Assembly: GCA_002413265.1 (NCBI GenBank)
Contig: DHWR01000239.1
Coordinates: forward strand, 5,593 to 20,622
DNA from: Chloroflexi bacterium UBA5177
GTDB taxonomy: Bacteria > Chloroflexota > UBA5177
Length of the DNA: 15,030 nucleotides
Reading direction: 5' to 3'
Below are positions 9,345-15,030 of this stretch, piece after piece. The notes beneath the pieces were generated by a model that was not told the origin of the DNA, did no database searches, and saw nothing but the letters and a program-made list of their open reading frames with translations. Every line of letters begins with the position of its first letter. Within the stretch, counting starts at the first letter, position 1. The position numbers and the translations under genes are program-made.

Positions 9345-9601
9345 GCCTCATGTTGGCCGTTGCGGCGGGTTGCCTCCTGGGAGGGGCGTACTCATGGCAC
9401 CTCTGGCATGACGCCCGCAGTCTGGTTCTCACGGGACGCCGCTCCCTGAGGTGGAGCGTACTGCTTCGCACCACGGGACTCGGAGTCGTACTCGTCATCG
9501 CTGGGCGGGCCGGGGAATCCGATCTTTTTGCAGGCGTGGCGGGCCTATTGCTGACCCGATCGGCCCTTGTCTGGCATGTGGGAGGAGTTTCGAATGCTTA
9601 G
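9341..9601 (+). CDS. atpR: N-ATPase accessory membrane protein AtpR
   Basis: This 86-residue protein begins MSLMLAVAAG at the ATG that overlaps the atpQ stop (ATGA). A longer frame reaching back to 9017 is open, but that part lies inside atpC and atpQ and is not used. It has three predicted membrane helices (about 3-20, 40-55 and 60-80), with a cluster of arginines (TGRRSLRWSVLLR) before the second. AtpR is specific to N-ATPase operons and follows atpQ. Its function is not established; charged residues in or near the helices have been proposed to interact with the c-ring. Identification rests mainly on position, size and topology. Confidence 0.85.
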   Translation: MSLMLAVAAGCLLGGAYSWHLWHDARSLVLTGRRSLRWSVLLRTTGLGVVLVIAGRAGESDLFAGVAGLLLTRSALVWHVGGVSNA

Positions 9602-10274
9602 GGACCGTTATCTTCCCCAGATTCTCTTCCAGTTCGGACCGATACAGATTTCCAGCACCGTCGTCTACTCTCTCCTCGCCTCAGTGGTGCTCGTCGGCCT
9701 CGCTTTCTCGATCCGAGGACATTTGGACCGCCCCACGGGATGGCGGTTGGGCCTCGAGATGCTCATGGAAGAGTTGGAGGGGATGATGCGCGAAATGCTT
9801 TCTTGCGATCCCCGGGCGTATACACCACTCGTTGTGACGCTGGCCTTCTTCATAGGGTTGTGCAACTTAATGGGACAGGTTCCGGGACTGCATGCGCCCA
9901 CCGCTGATTTGTCCACCGCGGCAGCGCTCGCCGTCGTCGTCTTCTTTGCTGTCCCCTTCTATGGCATTCGGGCTCGCGGTGTCCGAGGGTATCTCGGTCA
10001 CTACCTCGAGCCGGCTCCCTTCCTCCTTCCGATCGAAATTGTTACCGAGCTTTCGCGAACACTCACTCTCGCCGTTCGGTTATTCGGGAATGTGATGAGC
10101 GAGCAGCTGGTAGTTGGCGTGCTATTGCTCCTGGCTGGACTCCTGGTCCCGGTCCCCATCATGTTGCTTTCGGTTCTTACCAGCGTCATCCAGGCGTACA
10201 TCTTCGCCGTGCTCACAGTCGTTTACCTTGGCGCGGCCATTCGTTCTCAATCGGAACAAGGGAGGCAAACGTGA
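9594..10274 (+). CDS. atpB: N-ATPase FO subunit a
   Basis: This is the ion-channel subunit, 226 residues. I chose ATG 9594 because GGAGGAG (9581-9587) stands six bases before it; in-frame TTG 9567 and ATG 9576 lack a site. The essential stator arginine is R162 in TLAVRLFGNVMSEQL. The last helix carries VIQAYIFAVLTVVYLGA, matching the Gln-containing helix of other a subunits. Several hydrophobic segments span the chain. It overlaps the end of atpR by 8 bases and its TGA overlaps the GTG of atpE. Confidence 0.95.
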   Translation: MLRDRYLPQILFQFGPIQISSTVVYSLLASVVLVGLAFSIRGHLDRPTGWRLGLEMLMEELEGMMREMLSCDPRAYTPLVVTLAFFIGLCNLMGQVPGLHAPTADLSTAAALAVVVFFAVPFYGIRARGVRGYLGHYLEPAPFLLPIEIVTELSRTLTLAVRLFGNVMSEQLVVGVLLLLAGLLVPVPIMLLSVLTSVIQAYIFAVLTVVYLGAAIRSQSEQGRQT

Positions 10275-10537
10275 ACGCATACACCATATTCGCGGTCGGC
10301 GCCATGATCGCCGCGGGGCTAGCGGTTGGGCTGGGGTCCGTGGGCACGGGGATCGGCCAGGGGCGCGCGGCCATGGGGGCACTCGATGCGATGGCGAGAC
10401 AACCGGATCAATCCGGCGCCATCACCCGGACGCTTTTTGTCGCGCTGGCGATGATAGAGTCGCTCGCGATCTACTGTTTGGTCATTGCGCTGATAGTGCT
10501 CTTTGCCAACCCCTTCGCCGGGTCCGTTCCCAAGTGA
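10271..10537 (+). CDS. atpE: N-ATPase FO subunit c
   Basis: This is the rotor-ring proteolipid, 88 residues, two helices with the polar loop ARQPDQ (42-47). The cation-binding set aligned with Ilyobacter tartaricus (Q32, E65, S66, T67, Y70) reads Q30, E63, S64, Leu65, Y68. Thus Gln, Glu, Ser and Tyr of the Na+ site are kept but the Thr is Leu. Helix 1 is glycine-rich (GLGSVGTGIGQG). The GTG start has AAGGGAGG upstream (10258-10265), a strong site suited to the high copy number of c. Na+ transport is likely by family; proton use cannot be excluded. Confidence 0.96.
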   Translation: MNAYTIFAVGAMIAAGLAVGLGSVGTGIGQGRAAMGALDAMARQPDQSGAITRTLFVALAMIESLAIYCLVIALIVLFANPFAGSVPK

Positions 10538-10544
10538 GCACCGG

Positions 10545-11279
10545 ATGACCTTCAACGGCTCGACGTTTGTCTTCGAGGTCATAAACTTCCTGGTCTTGGC
10601 CTACGTGCTGCAACGCGTGCTTTACCGGCCCCTGCACGACGCGATCGATCGACGGCGTGAAGCGATTGACAGGCGAGAGGCGAACACGGAGCGCGCTCTG
10701 CAAGAGGCTCAGGCGCGAGAGCACAAGGTGGACGAGCGTCTCCGCGCCATGCAATCCGAGCGACAGAACCTGCTTGAGAAAGCCAGGCAAGAGGCGGATG
10801 TAGAGCGGCAGCGCATTCTTTCTGACGCCGCGAAAGAGACGGCGAGGCAGGCGGCTTTGGCGCGTGAGGCGCTGAAGCGGGAGCGGTTGGAGGTACTGCG
10901 CTCCCTGCGGGAGGACGTTGTGCACCAGGCCGTAGCGCTAGCGGAGCGTCTGCTTCGGGATGCGTCCGGTGACGATCTTGACTCCCGCCTGGCGAGCCGT
11001 GTAGCAGATACTGTCCGCTCGCTTCCCGAAGCAGACCGAGCGAATCTGGCACGAAGCTGGGGCCGCGGTGACACGGCGACTCTGGAAGCGGCCCACGATC
11101 TGCCCGCGGAGGTAGTGAGACAAGTTCGCGATGCTCTGTCGGAGGTGATGGGAGAGGAGGTGTCCTTACAGGTTCTAAGAGTGACGGAACTTCAAAGCGG
11201 TGTGCGCCTCCGGCTGGACGGGCATGTTTGGGATGCTTCGTTAGCTGGACAGACTGAGCAGAGCAACGATGAGCACTGA
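10545..11279 (+). CDS. atpF: N-ATPase FO subunit b with delta-like C-terminus
   Basis: This is the peripheral-stalk subunit, 244 residues, longer than a typical b (about 160). I chose ATG 10545, which places the single N-terminal membrane helix (FVFEVINFLVLAYVLQRVL) at the start as in other b subunits; an in-frame ATG at 10503 would lie inside atpE. Residues 30-140 are highly charged and helical, a long coiled coil. Residues about 176-236 resemble the C-terminal domain of subunit delta, ending LQSGVRLRLDGHVWDASLAG, which matches the Gly-Val/Ile-x-Arg, Gly-Asp, Asp-Gly-Ser pattern at the end of delta. No atpH gene exists in the operon, so AtpF probably does both jobs. It overlaps atpA by 11 bases. 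Confidence 0.93.
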   Translation: MTFNGSTFVFEVINFLVLAYVLQRVLYRPLHDAIDRRREAIDRREANTERALQEAQAREHKVDERLRAMQSERQNLLEKARQEADVERQRILSDAAKETARQAALAREALKRERLEVLRSLREDVVHQAVALAERLLRDASGDDLDSRLASRVADTVRSLPEADRANLARSWGRGDTATLEAAHDLPAEVVRQVRDALSEVMGEEVSLQVLRVTELQSGVRLRLDGHVWDASLAGQTEQSNDEH

Positions 11280-12816
11280 GCTAGGCCGCGCGAATGTGGA
11301 GCTCGGAGACATCCGAGCGGAAGTTGCCTCACAGCTTGAGCATCTTCACTGGGACGTGCGTCACCGCGAGGTTGGGGTTGTTACTCAAACCGGCGACGGA
11401 GTAGCTCATCTCCGGGGACTTCCCTCTGCCGGTTACGGAGAGCTGGTCCGAACCAGCAGTGGCGTGACAGGGATGATCTTCGACGTGCGCCCCGAGGAAC
11501 TCGGCATTCTGTTTCTCGATGCGTCAGAGAGCGTGTCTGCCGGGGATGAAATGCACTCCTTGGGACGCGTCCCGAGCGTGGCGGCAGGTCCGGAACTGCT
11601 CGGAAGAGTAGTCGATGTGTTAGGGCGGCCGTTGGACGGAGGACAACCCATTCATTCAAACGAGTTCCTGCCGATGGAGCGAGAAGCGCCAGCTGTGGCG
11701 GAGCGACGTCCCGTCCGCACGCCCCTCCGGACAGGAACAAAAGTTATCGATTCACTGCTACCCATCGGTCAGGGGCAGCGGGAGCTGCTGCTAGGAGATC
11801 GTTCGACGGGTAAGACCGCCCTCGCACTCGACGCGATCCTGGCCCAAAGGAGCAGCGGGGTGATATGCGTATACGCGGCGCTTGGACAGAGAAAGTCGAC
11901 CGTGGCAGAAGTCGTGGCCACTCTTAAGCGCGGCGGAGCGTTGGACCACACCATCGTACTTTCGGCCGACGCCGACGCGCCGGCTGGACAGCAATATCTT
12001 GCACCGTATGCCGCCTGCAGTATTGCCGAATACTTCATGAGGGCAGGCAGACACAGCTTGATCATTTACGACAGCCTCACGGCACATGCGGACATATACC
12101 GCAGAATCTCTCTCCTGTTCGAGCGCCCCCCCGGCCGGGAGGCATATCCTCCGGACGTCTTCTACCTGCATGCCCGATTGCTCGAACGGGCGACCCGACT
12201 GCGCGACGACTTGGGCGGTGGCAGCTTGACAGCGCTTCCTATCGCGGACACTCTGGGAGGGAACGTCGCAGCCTACATCCCGACCAACCTGATCTCCATT
12301 ACCGACGGACAAATCATTCTGGACAGTCATTTGTTCAACGAGGGCGTGCGTCCGGCCATCGACGTTGGACTGAGCGTGTCTCGCGTTGGGGGGAAGGCTC
12401 AACCGCCAATTCTTCGGGAGCTCGCGAGTGACCTCCGCCTCGTCTACTCCCAGCTCAACGAACTGGAGAACTTTGCCCGTTTTGGCGCTGAGCTCGAGCA
12501 GGAAGCGCGCGCTCGGCTGGAACGCGGTCGACGCGTGCGAGAGGCCTTCAAACAAGTGCGTCTTGCACCGCTAACCCTTCTTCAGGAAGTCGGAACGCTG
12601 TTCGCGGTGCGCGAGGGGTATCTGGACCGCATCGCTGTTGCCGAAGTGTCGGCGTTTCTCTCCGCCTTGTGCGAGGAACTCAGAGCCGTGCCGGCCGATG
12701 TCGAGGCGTCGCTTTACACGGACGCCCATCTCAGCGCGGAGACAGAAGGGATGCTGCGGACCGCCCTGAAATCGGTATGTGGCAGACGCAGCGAGCGAGC
12801 CCATCATGAATCTTGA
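11269..12816 (+). CDS. atpA: N-ATPase F1 subunit alpha
   Basis: This is the non-catalytic nucleotide-binding subunit, 515 residues. It has the P-loop GDRSTGKT (176-183; Gln is usual at the Ser), LIIYDSLTAH at 264-273 where most alphas have YDDLSK, then PPGREAYPPDVFYLHARLLER, and SVSRVGG (369-375), whose R372 is the arginine finger acting on the beta site. Length and domains are normal. The ATG lies inside the end of atpF. No strong ribosome-binding site is visible, so translation is probably coupled. The changed second Asp near Walker B fits a site that does not hydrolyse ATP. Confidence 0.96.
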   Translation: MSTELGRANVELGDIRAEVASQLEHLHWDVRHREVGVVTQTGDGVAHLRGLPSAGYGELVRTSSGVTGMIFDVRPEELGILFLDASESVSAGDEMHSLGRVPSVAAGPELLGRVVDVLGRPLDGGQPIHSNEFLPMEREAPAVAERRPVRTPLRTGTKVIDSLLPIGQGQRELLLGDRSTGKTALALDAILAQRSSGVICVYAALGQRKSTVAEVVATLKRGGALDHTIVLSADADAPAGQQYLAPYAACSIAEYFMRAGRHSLIIYDSLTAHADIYRRISLLFERPPGREAYPPDVFYLHARLLERATRLRDDLGGGSLTALPIADTLGGNVAAYIPTNLISITDGQIILDSHLFNEGVRPAIDVGLSVSRVGGKAQPPILRELASDLRLVYSQLNELENFARFGAELEQEARARLERGRRVREAFKQVRLAPLTLLQEVGTLFAVREGYLDRIAVAEVSAFLSALCEELRAVPADVEASLYTDAHLSAETEGMLRTALKSVCGRRSERAHHES

Positions 12817-13666
12817 ACAGGTCCGTAGGCGGGCAGAGACTGCCAGGACGGTGCACGACGTCGTCCACGCTTTGAGGTCGGTAGCTGCTGGTCGCATTCA
12901 TAGGGCGCAAATTGCGGCCGATGCGTCGGATCGGTACTACGCGCTGGTAGTGCGCGCTCTCGGGTCACTTGCCGCCGACGCTCTTCCTCGACGGGCCACC
13001 GCTTCTCATAGCGGACAAACAGGGCTGCTCGTTCTGACGTCCGAGCAGCCTCTGTGCGGAAAGCTTGCCCAGAACGTTGTCGAGCTGGCAGTGGAGCGTC
13101 GAGAGGAGCTAGCGCGGAACGGGCCACCTCTCCTGATGGTCGTCGGTCGACGCGGCGTGCGGCAGCTTGCGTCTCGAGGTGTAGCGGCAGACGTTCAGGA
13201 GCCGGGAGCCACTTCCACAGCTGGTTTGCACGATCTCGTAAAGCGGCTCGCAGCGACGCTAGCGGCGCGATACCACTCAGGGGAGTTGGCAGAAGTGCGG
13301 GTGATTTACGGCAGGTACGTGTCGTTAAGCGAGCAGGTGCCCACCGAGGAACAACTGCTGCCACCCAATATGGCCGAACTTCAGGCTCAGGGATCGAAGC
13401 ACCGTCGGATCTACTCTCGCTACATGCCGGCTGACGAGCTCGGTCAGGCCCTCTTGACCGAGTACGCGTTCATCGCCCTGTATCGTATCGCCGCGCAGAT
13501 GCTGACCAGTGAACAGGCTGCGCGACTTGTGGCAATGGATGGGGCGACGCGCACTGCAGAGCGAATGATGCAGACGCTCAGAGTCCAAGAGAATCAGGCG
13601 CGCCAGGAAAAGATAACCAACGACGTGCTCGAGCTGGTCGCGGTCCGGTTCGCCACGGGCACGTGA
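12806..13666 (+). CDS. atpG: N-ATPase F1 subunit gamma
   Basis: This is the rotor shaft, 286 residues, last gene of the operon. I chose ATG 12806, giving MNLEQVRRRAETARTVHDVV, which aligns with the conserved start of gamma; an in-frame ATG at 12779 would add nine residues and a longer overlap with atpA. The C-terminus SEQAARLVAMDGATRTAERM and the following long helix match the strongly conserved end of gamma that sits inside the alpha3beta3 ring. The middle is divergent. The start overlaps atpA by 11 bases. Confidence 0.94.
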   Translation: MNLEQVRRRAETARTVHDVVHALRSVAAGRIHRAQIAADASDRYYALVVRALGSLAADALPRRATASHSGQTGLLVLTSEQPLCGKLAQNVVELAVERREELARNGPPLLMVVGRRGVRQLASRGVAADVQEPGATSTAGLHDLVKRLAATLAARYHSGELAEVRVIYGRYVSLSEQVPTEEQLLPPNMAELQAQGSKHRRIYSRYMPADELGQALLTEYAFIALYRIAAQMLTSEQAARLVAMDGATRTAERMMQTLRVQENQARQEKITNDVLELVAVRFATGT

Positions 13667-13701
13667 GCGATGTTCGGGAAAGGTTCGCATTTCATACGGG
13701 T

Positions 13702-13756
13702 GGCCCCTCAAAATCGGGCAGGGGACCGATAGGGTGGTGCTCCCCCCACCCCTATC
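13702..13756 (+). terminator. Tandem GC-rich hairpins after the atp operon
   Basis: Two hairpins follow atpG. The first is GGCCCCT/AGGGG-CC (13702-13708 with 13720-13727, one bulged A). The second is GATAGGGTGG/CCACCCCTATC (13728-13737 with 13746-13756, one bulged C). They lie in the 130-base gap before the next gene. No T tract follows, so termination strength is uncertain. The G- and C-runs could also stall polymerase. Confidence 0.45.
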
Positions 13757-13796
13757 TTGAACTCAGACAGACCCGCGAACTGTAAGGAGTTGAATC

Positions 13797-15014
13797 GTGG
13801 CAGCAAACCAGAACCCATCGTCAGCCCGCCACGTCGTGATCGCCGGAGCCAGTTTTGCCGGTCTTGGCGCGGCCTACACGCTGCGCAAGCGCCTGCGACC
13901 GGAAGATCGCGTTACGGTAATTGCGCCAAACGATAGTTTCGTATTCGCTCCTTCACTGGTTTGGGCGGCGTTGGGGCGGTCCTCGGCGCACAGCAGATTT
14001 GCGCTGGAGCCGGCTCTGCGGCGTAAGAACATCGAGTACGTTCAGTCCGCGGTGCGTGAGGTAGACGTTGCAGGGCACACCGTTCGAACCGACGACGATC
14101 AAGTGAGCTACGATAAGCTGATCATCGCCACGGGCGGCCGGCCGGACACCACCGCCATCCCTGGCCTGGCCGGAGAGTTCCGAGCTGCCAGTTGGATCGT
14201 GAGCGAGAACTCGGCCATGGAGGCGCGCAACGTATTGCGTAAGCTCTTTAGCGAGCCGGGTCCACTAGTAATTGGGGCGGCGCAGGGCGCCAGCTACATC
14301 AGCGCAGCGTACGAGTTGGCTCTGGCTCTGGAAACAGCCCTACGGCGCGAAGGACTGCGGGACCGGGTGCCTATTACTTTCGTAACGGCTGAGCCGTTTC
14401 TGGGCCATCTGGGATTCGGCCAAACAGCAGCGCGAGACCGGATTCAGAAATTGTTCTCTCAAAGGAATATCGAGACGCGGGTTGCAGTGGCCATCGAGCA
14501 CGTGCAAGCGGAAGAGGTCAAACTATCAAGCTGCGAGACGCTGCTGGCTAACGCGATCGTGATCATGCCTCCATTCACGGGGGCGGTCGACATCTGGAAG
14601 AGCGCCGGATTGACAGATGAGACAGGAATGGTCCCAGTAACCTCCGAGTACCGGCACATCGAGCAGCCCGACATCTATGCAGCTGGCGTCGCTTCCTACT
14701 TCTCCCAGCCAGTTCCACCGCTTGGACTCGCGCATGCACCGCACACTGGGTACCTCTCGCTCCACATGGGGAAAGCAGCCGGGCAGAACGCGGCCGCATC
14801 TCTGGATTGTGGGACGCCGGCGCCGAGACCTCTTCCGCGAACGATGGACGTGCGAGTACTGGACGGTGGGCGCGTGGGACTTCTGCTGACCTCCCGTGGC
14901 GATGCCACTCTCCGACACAGGGCCATGGTCTTGCCCGGCGTGGTTGCCCATCGGCTCAAGAGTGCAATTGAGCGGTATCTCGTTTGGGAGTTACGAACGG
15001 GTCGAGTGGCGTAG
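13797..15014 (+). CDS. SQR-family FAD-dependent oxidoreductase lacking catalytic cysteines
   Basis: This 405-residue flavoprotein starts at GTG 13797 with AAGGAG seven bases upstream. It has the FAD-binding loop GASFAG (17-22), ATGGRPD (111-117), GPLVIGAAQGASYISAAYE (155-173), TAEPFLGHLGF (197-207), the FAD-binding IYAAGVA (293-299), and PLGLAHAPHTGYL. This pattern aligns well with sulfide:quinone oxidoreductases, as does the C-terminal amphipathic region that attaches such proteins to the membrane. The active-site Cys that follows GAS in SQR is Tyr167, and no Cys occurs at the other two catalytic places; the only cysteines are 246 and 338. Sulfide oxidation by the usual mechanism is therefore unlikely. 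It may be a quinone-linked NAD(P)H dehydrogenase or act on another donor. It is separated from atpG by hairpins and may have its own promoter. Confidence 0.85.
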   Translation: MAANQNPSSARHVVIAGASFAGLGAAYTLRKRLRPEDRVTVIAPNDSFVFAPSLVWAALGRSSAHSRFALEPALRRKNIEYVQSAVREVDVAGHTVRTDDDQVSYDKLIIATGGRPDTTAIPGLAGEFRAASWIVSENSAMEARNVLRKLFSEPGPLVIGAAQGASYISAAYELALALETALRREGLRDRVPITFVTAEPFLGHLGFGQTAARDRIQKLFSQRNIETRVAVAIEHVQAEEVKLSSCETLLANAIVIMPPFTGAVDIWKSAGLTDETGMVPVTSEYRHIEQPDIYAAGVASYFSQPVPPLGLAHAPHTGYLSLHMGKAAGQNAAASLDCGTPAPRPLPRTMDVRVLDGGRVGLLLTSRGDATLRHRAMVLPGVVAHRLKSAIERYLVWELRTGRVA

Positions 15015-15030
15015 CGGCCTTTGCTCGTCG

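Noticed and set aside
11791..12555. Minus-strand frame of 254 codons opposite atpA
   Set aside because: It is a shadow of the conserved alpha subunit with no ribosome-binding context or family resemblance.
13670..13732. 20-codon ATG frame directly after atpG
   Set aside because: It is very short, has no ribosome-binding site, and runs into the hairpin region.
13757..13786. TTGAAC, 18 bases, TGTAAG as a promoter for the SQR-like gene
   Set aside because: The -10 would overlap the ribosome-binding site at 13784-13789, so transcripts would lack it; each box matches only four of six consensus bases.

Overview
The window is a gene-dense stretch of moderately GC-rich (about 60% by eye) bacterial DNA. 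Genes are separated by a few bases or overlap as ATGA/GTGA, Shine-Dalgarno sites are clear, and GTG starts are common. The gene families point to a free-living bacterium with ferredoxin-based central metabolism. They do not fix the phylum; a Chloroflexota- or Actinomycetota-like host is only a guess.

Layout. (1) 1-2006, plus strand: an ABC-2 type exporter, with an ATPase cut by the left window edge and a six-helix permease, both of the NatA/NatB kind. (2) 2095-6590, minus strand: a four-gene 2-oxoacid (probably pyruvate):ferredoxin oxidoreductase operon read porG-porA-porB-porD. Its last gene is a GltD-like FAD/NAD(P) flavoprotein with an added 2[4Fe-4S] ferredoxin domain, so it could link ferredoxin to NAD(P)H. 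(3) 6591-7261: a divergent intergenic region holding a 13-bp dyad, a set of inverted repeats that could fold as a structured leader, a convincing unannotatable 65-residue gene, and a weaker second reading frame that ends as GTGA on atpD. (4) 7262-13666, plus strand: a complete nine-gene N-ATPase operon in the diagnostic order atpD-C-Q-R-B-E-F-A-G. N-ATPases are the laterally spread, usually Na+-linked form of F-type ATPase. There is no separate delta gene; the end of AtpF resembles a delta subunit. (5) 13667-13796: two tandem GC-rich hairpins that probably end the atp transcript. (6) 13797-15014, plus strand: a flavoprotein of the sulfide:quinone oxidoreductase family that lacks the catalytic cysteines.

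How it could work together (inference): POR with its flavoprotein module interconverts 2-oxoacids, reduced ferredoxin and NAD(P)H. The N-ATPase would hydrolyse ATP to pump Na+ (or H+), and the NatAB-like exporter might also export Na+ or an unrelated compound. The SQR-like protein may be a quinone-linked dehydrogenase of different specificity. The points most worth a second look are the structured atp-side leader with its two small reading frames, the c-subunit cation site with Leu where the Ilyobacter site has Thr, the AtpF b-delta fusion, and the cysteine-less SQR homologue.
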